22,032 bases of DNA from CAZEAC01 sp964510065 (GTDB lineage Bacteria; Bdellovibrionota_C; UBA2361; CAIXSY01), in assembly GCA_964510065.1 (NCBI GenBank), contig CAZEAC010000077.1, positions 1 to 22,032 of the forward strand. Reading direction: 5' to 3'. A program made the translations under genes and the position numbers. Shown here one piece after another: positions 1 to 6,612 of the stretch; the stretch's first letter is position 1, and each line of letters begins with the position of its first letter. The notes under the pieces are model-generated. The model saw only the letters and a program-made list of their open reading frames with translations, did no database searches and was not told where the DNA came from.

Positions 1-62
1 ACGAATAATTCAAGCTACGACAGGTAGTAGAGGCGAAGGCTTCGGCTCCTACGGAGCCCAGG

Positions 63-1382
63 CTATGCGGATACGCTCGGCTGCCGAAAATCCGCGCGCT
101 TTTGACCGTGTCGTGATCGGCCAAATCTCTTGGATTGCCCATGCCGTCTGCGCGAATTTCCGCCATGAAAACCTCGCTTATCACGGCGCGAATTGCCACG
201 ATTCTTATCCTTCGATTCGCGATGCTCGTGTGCCGGCGGCGCATCAGACGAGAATCCTTCCAGCTTCACAATTTCAATAGGGTGCCCGACGAACGACTCA
301 ATTTTTCGAACCTGATGACGCTCCGAGAAGTACGCAATCGACACCGCAGTGCCCTTCTCTCCCGCTCTTCCAGTTCGGCCAATTCGGTGCACATAATCTT
401 CACTTGCTCGAGGTAAATCAAAATTAAAGATATGACTTACTGAACGGACGTCAATACCGCGCGCGGCGATATCAGTGGCGACAAGAATTTGCAGCTCACC
501 CTCTTGGAATTCGCCAATTGTGCGTGTTCTTTGACGCTGGCGAAGATCTCCATGCAGCGCGGCAACAGCAAAATCACGATCGCGGAGCTGGTAACAAAGT
601 TGATCGGCGCTGCGCTTCGTCGCGGTGAAAATAATCGCCTGACCGACACTATGATCGCCGAGCAGCTTTACAAGAAGCTGCTTCTTCGCCGGTAGATCCT
701 TTACGTAATGAAGCTTCTGATCGATGCTTTCGTGCTTTGCGCGTTGCGGGGTGATCTCAATGCGCACTGGCTCACGAAGCAGCTGGCGCGCAATTTTTTC
801 AATTGTTGCATCAATGGTCGCCGAAAATAGCATTGTCTGCCGAGGCTGCGGCAGCGCTTCGGCAATCGCAAGCACATCATCTCGGAACCCCATATCGAGC
901 ATGCGATCAGCTTCGTCAAGAATTAAGACTTCAATCCTACGAAGATCGAGCGAACCTTGACGCATGTAATCCATAAGCCGTCCCGGAGTCGCTACCATAA
1001 TATCCACTGGCCGATTCATTTTGGCGCGCTGCTTTTGATATGGCACGCCACCGACAATACTCACAACGGCGAGAGAAGGCAGAAACTTTCCATATTTTCG
1101 CGCGCAATCACTGACCTGGAGCGCCAATTCACGTGTCGGCGTCAACACCAACATGCGCGGTCCACGTGATTTCGTTACCGCGGATGGCGTGGCAAGCCGT
1201 TGCAAGACTGGCAAAATAAATGCAGCAGTTTTCCCAGTACCTGTTTGCGCAGAAGCAAGTACATCTTTACCTTCAAGCGCGACAGGGATTGCACGCTCCT
1301 GAATTAACGTTGGAGTTTTATAGCCTGATTCAGCGACTGATTTACAAAGCGCCGGATGTAAAGTAAGCGATTCAAATGTCAT
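63..1382 (-). CDS. rhlE: DEAD-box ATP-dependent RNA helicase, RhlE type
   Basis: This is an ATP-driven RNA-unwinding enzyme, expected to act on structured RNA in ribosome assembly or mRNA decay. All family motifs are visible in 439 residues: the Q motif (F3, Q28), Walker A AQTGTGKT (45-52), PTRELA (82-87), TPGR (132-135), DEAD (156-159), SAT (187-189), the motif V stretch ATDIAARGID (302-311) and HRIGRTGRAG (332-341). After about residue 385 the chain becomes a basic Arg/Gly/His/Lys-rich tail, typical of RhlE-like proteins and likely an RNA-binding extension. The ATG at 1382 follows a GAGGAA Shine-Dalgarno sequence by about 7 nt and places the Q motif at the usual distance from the N terminus. 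It is transcribed away from the divergent TerB-like gene. RhlE versus another DEAD subfamily is inferred from the tail and motif style. Confidence 0.93.
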   Translation of the reverse strand: MTFESLTLHPALCKSVAESGYKTPTLIQERAIPVALEGKDVLASAQTGTGKTAAFILPVLQRLATPSAVTKSRGPRMLVLTPTRELALQVSDCARKYGKFLPSLAVVSIVGGVPYQKQRAKMNRPVDIMVATPGRLMDYMRQGSLDLRRIEVLILDEADRMLDMGFRDDVLAIAEALPQPRQTMLFSATIDATIEKIARQLLREPVRIEITPQRAKHESIDQKLHYVKDLPAKKQLLVKLLGDHSVGQAIIFTATKRSADQLCYQLRDRDFAVAALHGDLRQRQRTRTIGEFQEGELQILVATDIAARGIDVRSVSHIFNFDLPRASEDYVHRIGRTGRAGEKGTAVSIAYFSERHQVRKIESFVGHPIEIVKLEGFSSDAPPAHEHRESKDKNRGNSRRDKRGFHGGNSRRRHGQSKRFGRSRHGQKRADFRQPSVSA

Positions 1383-1654
1383 ACACGTTCCTCAAAAACG
1401 CACTTCAATCCCCATGCATGCGCACGGGCGAGTGCAATAGCGGAACGCGTACTTAGGAAAACCCTAGACGGATTCCGAATACCCAGCCTCCTTCGGAGAC
1501 TTGGGGGTGAAACACCGATTACACGTTCAATGGTTTATTTTGAAGTCAATTCGATGGCTTAGGACTGAGCGGCGCGCTGATTTTTTGAACATCGCGCATC
1601 TCGTGGTGACACCATACACCATTACTCGGATTTTTGCAAAACTGAGACCTTGAC

Positions 1655-1715
1655 GCGAAAGGTGTGTGCAACCGCGGCATTACCTTTCCAAGCGCAGGGA
1701 GCGCTCACCTTTCGC
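1655..1715. repeat. 10-bp inverted repeat GCGAAAGGTG / CACCTTTCGC
   Basis: GCGAAAGGTG at 1655-1664 is the exact reverse complement of CACCTTTCGC at 1706-1715, with 41 nt between. The right arm continues CACCTTTCGCAAC. The same 13-mer occurs on the minus strand in the terminator hairpin near 13725-13736. No T-run follows either arm here, so it is not an evident terminator. It could be a decayed repeat copy or part of an RNA leader. Confidence 0.5.
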
Positions 1716-1822
1716 AACAACGCATACGCCAAAAAAACAGGCTGCCTACCCGGAATCAGTATGGCGCACAACCGACCGGCTCGATTCTGCGACTGCGAGC
1801 ATTACCCCCAACGAATTTCATA

Positions 1823-1852
1823 TTGATTTCGCCAAAGCTCGCTTCATTATAT
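1823..1852 (+). promoter_or_regulatory. Candidate sigma70-type promoter for the TerB-like gene
   Basis: A -35-like TTGATT (1823-1828) is followed after 18 nt by a -10-like TTATAT (1847-1852). Transcription would start near 1860, giving a leader of about 70 nt that contains the 1907-1921 palindrome. This is matched by eye only. A second TTGATC at 1852-1857 lacks a well-spaced -10. Confidence 0.3.
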
Positions 1853-1906
1853 TGATCCCGCAGCTGCACATAATTATTCCCTTCCCCGGTGCAAGATTGT
1901 TTATGA

Positions 1907-1921
1907 TAATGACCGTCATTA
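1907..1921. promoter_or_regulatory. 15-bp perfect palindrome upstream of the TerB-like gene
   Basis: TAATGAC-C-GTCATTA is a perfect 7+1+7 palindrome ending just before the GGAGG ribosome-binding site (1923-1927). Size and symmetry fit the operator of a homodimeric repressor, or a small hairpin gating the ribosome-binding site. No regulator gene is adjacent, so the binding protein is unknown. Confidence 0.4.
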
Positions 1922-1930
1922 CGGAGGCCT

Positions 1931-2383
1931 ATGCAAGGATTTTTCTCCAAGATTGAAGACTTCATCAACGGAAAAGTTTCATTAGCGATCGATAAAGCTG
2001 GGAAGCCCAGCGCAGAAGATATGCAAATTGGCGCGGTGCTATTACTCGTGCAAGCGGCGCAGGCGAACGGAAGCGTTACCAACGACGAAATGAACTCCAT
2101 CGTCAAACTACTCGCCAAAGAGTTCAAGCTTAGCGATGAGGGCGCCTCAGAAATGATTCAGGTCGCAAAAATACTCAGCACAAACAGCAGCAAAGCTGAC
2201 GAATTAATTAACGCAGTTGCCGCCGGCTTTACCGTTGAGCAGCGCCAAAAGATAGTATCGATGGTGTGGAAGGTAATTACTGCCGATGGTTCAACCGAGA
2301 TGAGCGAAGGAACATTTGCGGCAGAAGCGCGCAAGAAGTTAGGGCTCACGCTTGAGCAGGCAGTACATGCTCAAAAAAGTTAA
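1931..2383 (+). CDS. TerB-like (COG4103-type) helical protein
   Basis: A 150-residue soluble protein with the TerB pattern. One half reads GAVLLLVQAAQANGSVTNDE (35-54) and a mirrored half near residues 108-135 includes VWKVITADGSTEMSE. The paired acidic loops (ANGSVTNDE and ADGSTEMSE) fit the two pseudo-symmetric helix bundles of TerB-like proteins, where acidic residues can bind metal. Members are often annotated tellurite resistance, but stand-alone copies like this have no proven role and no other ter genes are nearby. The start is set by GGAGG 3 nt upstream (a short spacing). The gene has its own promoter candidate, an operator-like palindrome and a good terminator, so it is probably monocistronic. 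Family assignment is by motif; function is unknown. Confidence 0.8.
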   Translation: MQGFFSKIEDFINGKVSLAIDKAGKPSAEDMQIGAVLLLVQAAQANGSVTNDEMNSIVKLLAKEFKLSDEGASEMIQVAKILSTNSSKADELINAVAAGFTVEQRQKIVSMVWKVITADGSTEMSEGTFAAEARKKLGLTLEQAVHAQKS

Positions 2384-2410
2384 CTACTCACTAAATGTGG
2401 GTAGCTTTTT
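2384..2410 (+). terminator. Intrinsic terminator of the TerB-like gene
   Basis: Starting at the base after the TAA stop, CTACTCAC (2384-2391) pairs with GTGGGTAG (2397-2404) as an 8-bp stem with one G-T wobble and a 5-nt loop. It is followed by C and TTTTT (2406-2410). This is a standard Rho-independent structure. Confidence 0.8.
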
Positions 2411-2417
2411 CCCCGTC

Positions 2418-2476
2418 TCGGTGGCCTCTATGGTTTACATGCATTAAAAACCACAGAGAGCACAGAGGTCACCCAG
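2418..2476. repeat. CACAGAG-type imperfect inverted repeat
   Basis: GGTGGCCTCTATGGTTT (2420-2436) is an imperfect reverse complement of the segment 2448-2473, which contains AAACCACAGAG and CACAGAGGTCACC. The two arms differ mainly by an internal ten-base insertion with a repeated CAGAG unit. The AACCACAGAG...CACAGAGG wording resembles a dispersed intergenic motif I recall from many environmental bacterial genomes. That link is from memory and needs a genome-wide count. It sits between the TerB terminator and the hemC 3' end, and could supply the hemC terminator fold. Confidence 0.5.
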
Positions 2477-2527
2477 TGAGGAAAAGACTCATCAAGGCTG
2501 CCCGGAACAACCCGCAAATCTCACAGG

Positions 2528-3463
2528 TTAAAGGGCAAGGATTCCTCTTGCTCTTGCCGCCTTCGCGATTCGACTCCCAAGGCCTGCCGCATCATTGTCG
2601 CTAAAGCCTGGGCTCATTGCGACTTCGTCGCGAAGTTCAATCTTCTTTCTTCCATCTTTCGATACGGCCCGCACCGAAATGAGGAGTTCCGAATTCTTAA
2701 TAACCGCATACGCAGCAAGCGGAGTGCTGCATCCAGCCTGGAGCTCGCTTAAAAACGCGCGCTCAGCCAAAACCGCAAAACGAGTCGGCAGGTGATCGAG
2801 TTTCGAAAGCAGCGCGAGCAGATCTTCACGATCACGACCGCACTGAATTGCAAGAGCCCCCTGTCCCGGCGCCGGATAGATATTTTCAACATCGAAAACT
2901 TCGCTCACCGAGCTCTGCAATCCAAGGCGGACGACACCGGATTCAGCAAGCACACACGCATCAAACTCACCTGCTTCAACTTTCGCAATGCGGGTATCAA
3001 CATTCCCGCGAATCGGCATGTAGCGGAGATCAGCACGCAGGCCCATGAGTTGAGTTTCACGACGCAAACTTGACGTGCCGACTTTCGCGCCAGGCGCGAG
3101 CCTAGAAAATGGAAGGCGATTGCGGCTGATAAGTATATCCGCTACCGGGCCGCGAACTGGATATGCGCCGATACACAATTTCGGATTTACCTCGGTGGGC
3201 AGATCCTTGAGCGAATGGACAGCGAGATCGGCTTCGCCGGCAAGAATCGCCGCCTCAAGCTCTTGGGTAAACAGCCCCTTTCCTCCAATACTCGGCAACG
3301 CAATGCCGGCCTGCTGCGTGCGATCTCCTTCGGTTAAAATTTCACGAAGGACAACTTCCAGCCGCGGAAGCGTTTGCTTGAGCAGTCCAGCGACATACTC
3401 TGACTGAACTCTCGCAAGCTTACTGCGGCGTGTTCCTATGACTATCTTCTCGGCAAACATCAT
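2528..3463 (-). CDS. hemC: Porphobilinogen deaminase (hydroxymethylbilane synthase)
   Basis: This cytosolic enzyme joins four porphobilinogens into hydroxymethylbilane for haem, sirohaem and cobalamin synthesis. The 311 residues match the usual family length. Motifs in order: IGTRRSKLAR (9-18), GGKGLFTQELE (60-70), AVHSLKDLPTE (81-91) with catalytic Asp87, VGTSSLRR (128-135), IRGNVDTR (151-158), YPAPGQGALAIQ (196-207), and LQAGCSTP (241-248) whose Cys245 should carry the dipyrromethane cofactor. The start is the first of two tandem ATGs. No Shine-Dalgarno is visible and TATAAT abuts the start, so a very short leader is possible. It is divergent from the unknown gene at 3566. No other hem gene is adjacent. 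Confidence 0.97.
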   Translation of the reverse strand: MMFAEKIVIGTRRSKLARVQSEYVAGLLKQTLPRLEVVLREILTEGDRTQQAGIALPSIGGKGLFTQELEAAILAGEADLAVHSLKDLPTEVNPKLCIGAYPVRGPVADILISRNRLPFSRLAPGAKVGTSSLRRETQLMGLRADLRYMPIRGNVDTRIAKVEAGEFDACVLAESGVVRLGLQSSVSEVFDVENIYPAPGQGALAIQCGRDREDLLALLSKLDHLPTRFAVLAERAFLSELQAGCSTPLAAYAVIKNSELLISVRAVSKDGRKKIELRDEVAMSPGFSDNDAAGLGSRIAKAARARGILAL

Positions 3464-3565
3464 TATAAGAATATATATTCGAGGTATACGAGAATAAATT
3501 TCTGAATCGCTACCTTACCGTTTAGAATCCTAGTTAGGAAGACCCGAGACCTGGGTCGGTGGGAT

Positions 3566-4066
3566 ATGGTTAAAACTACATTAGGCCGAGACGTCCCCAA
3601 AGACAAAGCTGCCAAGCCGAAAGGCCACACTGAGCTTCTTCAAGGATCGCTGTCATTAAGCCGTGAGGGCTACAATGAAGTCAATACGGCGAAGGCCTCG
3701 GTAGCGCTAGAAACCCTTAGAAATTTAGATCCTGGCTCCAGGACAACTCTCGACCTGCCCCGAGATGCCAAGCTTGGCGTCAAAGTAAATGAAGAAAAGG
3801 GCATCATAGTAAGTTACTCGGATCACGATTCAGCGGTGACTTACATCATAGCCACTACCGTATCAGATCCCGACAATGCTTCACGGCTTAGGCCGGGGAA
3901 AATAATCTCAATTAGAGACGCGAGCGACGCTACGGTTCCCTCACTCGACGAACTTTTAAGCGCGTTCGGCGACACAGTCGGTCGTCCAGACATACCGCGC
4001 ACTCAGATCCCCATTGAGTTTACCAAAGAGATCGCTTTCGTATTACCGATTACACGCAAGCATTAA
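3566..4066 (+). CDS. Hypothetical protein, 166 aa
   Basis: I do not recognise this family. The protein is soluble, without signal peptide or membrane segment. Residues 1-30 are Lys-rich and probably disordered. Residues 35-165 look like an alpha/beta fold with alternating beta strands, for example VSYSDHDSAVTYIIATTV (82-99) and IPIEFTKEIAFVLPI. No Cys is present and no catalytic motif stands out. The ATG at 3566 is the only plausible early start, though only a poor GGTGGG lies upstream with very short spacing. It is divergent from hemC by 102 bp and overlaps the 3' end of ribH by 17 bp tail-to-tail. No competing frame is open over its length, which supports its being real. Confidence 0.65.
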   Translation: MVKTTLGRDVPKDKAAKPKGHTELLQGSLSLSREGYNEVNTAKASVALETLRNLDPGSRTTLDLPRDAKLGVKVNEEKGIIVSYSDHDSAVTYIIATTVSDPDNASRLRPGKIISIRDASDATVPSLDELLSAFGDTVGRPDIPRTQIPIEFTKEIAFVLPITRKH

Positions 4067-4532
4067 TTGCGCGGCGCCAGGAGACGATCTCGGCGAGGGC
4101 TAATGCCGCTTCGATCCCCTTGTTAAATTCATCGCTGCCACTTCGCTTGGCAAGTTGTTCGATGTTCGTGCAGGGAAGCACTTCAACAATGATTGGTGTG
4201 TTAAAATTTAAAGCGGTACTGCCAAGCCCGCGAATACATTCATTGACCACCATTTCAAAATGATAGGTCTCGCCTTTAAGGATCGCGCCAAAGCAAACGA
4301 GCGCTTCCAAACCATGATTGTTGCGCTTCAGCAAGCTTTGAGCAGCTATCGGTAACTCCAACGATCCCGGAATAATATGCACCTCAGGGCGAGCGGCTTC
4401 AGCTTTTAATAAAAGCTCAACACAACGCTCTACCATACGATCAGTATACTCACGGTACCACTTCGATTGCAGAATCGCGACCCGCGCGCCATTAATTACC
4501 GGAAGATTTTTTGATGAGTGTGCGCTTTTCAT
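4050..4532 (-). CDS. ribH: 6,7-dimethyl-8-ribityllumazine synthase
   Basis: This enzyme condenses the ribityl-aminouracil intermediate with dihydroxybutanone phosphate, the penultimate step of riboflavin synthesis, usually inside a pentamer or 60-mer shell. The 160 residues match the family. Visible sites: aromatic Trp25 in ILQSKWYREYTDRMVE (20-35), PGSLELP (55-61), GAILKGETYHFEMV (82-95) with catalytic His91, Arg130 and NKG (137-139). The usual FGVLT strand is replaced by VEVLP (116-120), a variant in the substrate pocket region. It stands alone, without ribD, ribE or ribA next to it. A promoter just upstream implies a very short leader, consistent with the absence of a Shine-Dalgarno. Its 3' end overlaps the convergent unknown gene by 17 bp. 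Confidence 0.95.
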   Translation of the reverse strand: MKSAHSSKNLPVINGARVAILQSKWYREYTDRMVERCVELLLKAEAARPEVHIIPGSLELPIAAQSLLKRNNHGLEALVCFGAILKGETYHFEMVVNECIRGLGSTALNFNTPIIVEVLPCTNIEQLAKRSGSDEFNKGIEAALALAEIVSWRRAINACV

Positions 4533-4547
4533 ACAATCTCATGGGGG

Positions 4548-4575
4548 ATAATACAGAGAATGCAAAACGGATCAA
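4548..4575 (-). promoter_or_regulatory. Candidate promoter of ribH
   Basis: On the minus strand, TTGATC (4575-4570) and TATTAT (4553-4548) are separated by 16 nt, a good sigma70 match. Transcription would begin around 4540, about 10 nt before the ribH ATG. No FMN riboswitch consensus is visible, and there would be no room for one. Confidence 0.45.
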
Positions 4576-4622
4576 GCGTCACTCGAGGCTCGGAGATCCT
4601 GATACGAAGGAGTTACTCTTAA

Positions 4623-6443
4623 TTATTTTACCCGAAGCGTGGCGCAGGAGCGTTTGCTCACATTCTGAGAAGGGTCGACTGATTGCACGCAGTAGCGGTA
4701 ATCGCCTGCCTTAAATCCACTAAGACTAAGTGCCGGCCGACGTCGTCCATCTGCAGGAATAGCTTCAAAATCTCTAACAAAGACGCGCTGTCGCTCACGC
4801 GGTCGGCTGATAGTTATCACCTCAGCACTCACTCCGCTTGCGTCTGACAACGAATAAGAGAGTCTCGCACTTCGGCCGATATTTCCAATAACCGCATTAG
4901 CCACAACAAGCGGTGCAATTGTGTCACGCACTTCCGGCGGAAGTGTCGTCGTCGTTGTGGTCATTGAAGTGCTGGTGCTGCTTGTCGAAGTCGTGACTGA
5001 AACAGTCGTCACCGAAGAGGAAGTGGTAGTCGTCGAAGCGGTACTGCTTGTTGTAATGCTGGTCGTTGTGGTCGTGGTAGTTGTGGTAGTCGTCGTCGGA
5101 CCGGAGCTCAACGCACTTGCCGCAAGATACATTGAAAGCAAGTTTAACATTCCACCTGAAGCCACTTTTCCGGAAAGCGACGAAAGCGGCACCGTGCTCT
5201 GAATCGTAATATCTCTGATCTGAGCCGCGCTAAGGGTCGGGAACTGTGACCATAGTAGCGCCACCGCGCCAGCAACATGTGGTGTCGCCATTGAAGTTCC
5301 GGAAAGCGTTGCGTACGTTGAATTTTTGTAAGTACTTAGAATTGAAACTCCCGGAGCACCGAGGTCAACTGTGGTTAGTCCGTAGTTGGAGAAGCTGGCA
5401 AGCGCCCCCGTGCTTGAAACCGCGGCGACGGAGATAATATTTGTTTCGGGGAATGATGCCGGGTAGTGTTTTGTCGCGCCATCATTGTCAGAGCTGCTAT
5501 TCCCTGCGGCCACCACAAAGAGAATGCCCTGCGCTTGCGCCGCTTGAATCACAGCCTGGAGTGTCGATGAAGATCCAGTCGAGCCCCACGAATTGCTCAG
5601 CACGGGGACATTCACTCCACGATTCTGTTTTAAGTCAATAAAGTAAAGCACACACTGTATCGCGTCCGAAATCGAGCCGCTTCCAGTGGTACCAAGAAAC
5701 CGGCAACCAATCATTTTTGCGTTCCAATTCACCCCAACCACGCCCGTCGAGTTGGCTTTTGCGCCGATTGTTCCAGCGCAGTGAGTACCATGGCCGTTAT
5801 CGTCAATTAGTTCGCCGTTGTTGGTAATGGCATTTATGCCGTGAATGTCATCGATATATCCGTTGCCGTCATCATCAATACCGTTTGCGGCGATCTCTCC
5901 AGGATTGGTCCAAATATTCGGCGCAAGATCAGGATGATTGGTCTGAATTCCAGTATCGATCACACCAATGGCGATCGAACTACTGTCGCTCGCATAATCC
6001 CAGCCCTCCGGGGCATCGATATCAATATCATTATTTTGATGAAGGCCCCAAAGAGAAGAGTAGTAACTATCGGCCGGAATAGCATCAGCCTGTATTTCGA
6101 AATTGGGTTCACAGGTGAGATGGTGCAGCCGTCGAAAGTCAGAATAACCACGCTTTTTTGCCTGGCGTGTCATGCGTCGGCACACCGATGAAGAAGTCGC
6201 ACAGAGCTCAATTCGCGACGCTGCAAACGCTCGGTCGCCCGGCGACGCAATCACGATCCCCTTGTGTATCTCCTTTATCACTATCCCTTTTGGGAGCTCT
6301 ATCTCCTTCAGCTTTAAATTAACACCTCGAAAACGGTGCCGAAGAAGCGCTTGGTCGGAGACACAACGAGAAACATCCGCGCGCACAAATTCCGCGGAAA
6401 GAGTAATGAGCACACAAAGAGCGAGGAGGATTCGGCTTCTCAT
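4623..6443 (-). CDS. Secreted subtilisin-family (S8) serine protease with Thr-rich stalk
   Basis: An exported endopeptidase of 606 residues. A signal peptide covers residues 1-22 (hydrophobic ILLALCVLITL). Residues 23-125 form a propeptide-like region ending in SYYSSLWGL. The catalytic domain is about 130-445: Asp163 in VIDTG, His218 in NGHGTHCAG, oxyanion Asn315 in AAGNS and Ser384 in GTSMATPHVAGA, so the triad is intact. Residues 430-503 are a Thr/Ser-rich linker ending in TTTTTTLPP. Residues 504-606 look like a small beta-sandwich (Ig-like) domain with two late Cys. The ATG at 6443 is chosen because it gives a clean signal peptide; an upstream TTG at 6473 would add ten residues. It lies downstream of metH but is separated by a strong hairpin, so it is likely independent. 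Substrate unknown. Confidence 0.93.
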   Translation of the reverse strand: MRSRILLALCVLITLSAEFVRADVSRCVSDQALLRHRFRGVNLKLKEIELPKGIVIKEIHKGIVIASPGDRAFAASRIELCATSSSVCRRMTRQAKKRGYSDFRRLHHLTCEPNFEIQADAIPADSYYSSLWGLHQNNDIDIDAPEGWDYASDSSSIAIGVIDTGIQTNHPDLAPNIWTNPGEIAANGIDDDGNGYIDDIHGINAITNNGELIDDNGHGTHCAGTIGAKANSTGVVGVNWNAKMIGCRFLGTTGSGSISDAIQCVLYFIDLKQNRGVNVPVLSNSWGSTGSSSTLQAVIQAAQAQGILFVVAAGNSSSDNDGATKHYPASFPETNIISVAAVSSTGALASFSNYGLTTVDLGAPGVSILSTYKNSTYATLSGTSMATPHVAGAVALLWSQFPTLSAAQIRDITIQSTVPLSSLSGKVASGGMLNLLSMYLAASALSSGPTTTTTTTTTTTTSITTSSTASTTTTSSSVTTVSVTTSTSSTSTSMTTTTTTLPPEVRDTIAPLVVANAVIGNIGRSARLSYSLSDASGVSAEVITISRPRERQRVFVRDFEAIPADGRRRPALSLSGFKAGDYRYCVQSVDPSQNVSKRSCATLRVK

Positions 6444-6539
6444 GTAGCCAAATAGATCGGCGTACGGCGCCAAAAGATTACCCTTTCCCCGCGCTTTTTT
6501 TCCTGCTGAAGTTTCGTAATATCAGCTAGTTATTTTTAG

Positions 6540-6612
6540 TAAAAACCCGTGACGGTCCCACGTGTCCCTACTTTTAGAAAGTAGGGACACGTGGGACCGT
6601 CACGGGTTTTTA
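6540..6612. terminator. 35-bp perfect hairpin at the metH stop codon
   Basis: Positions 6540-6574 and 6578-6612 are exact reverse complements around a 3-nt loop (TAG). The arms begin TAAAAACCCGTGACGG and end CTACTTT. Both outer ends are A/T runs, so transcripts in either direction would finish with a U-tract. The metH TAA (6610-6612) is the outermost base triplet of the stem. It should terminate metH and insulate the protease gene. The length and perfection are far beyond a normal terminator and suggest a mobile or REP-like palindromic element. Confidence 0.85.

Larger units (their letters stand above)
1383..1930. other. 548-bp divergent intergenic region
   Basis: This gap separates the helicase (-) from the TerB-like gene (+). 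Open frames inside it show no recognisable protein. It holds a 10-bp inverted repeat (1655-1664 with 1706-1715), a short palindrome TGGTGACACCA (1604-1614), and a small hairpin AGCG-GCG-CGCT followed by GATTTTTT (1567-1584) that looks like a weak plus-strand terminator. It also holds a promoter candidate and a 15-bp palindrome next to the TerB-like gene. A small RNA upstream of the T-run, on the plus strand, is possible but unsupported. The helicase leader must also lie here. Confidence 0.6.

Noticed and set aside
4921..5202. Val-rich 93-codon plus-strand frame opposite the protease stalk
   Set aside because: It is the antisense reading of the Thr-rich linker repeat (GTG/GTC/GTT codons); no protein features.
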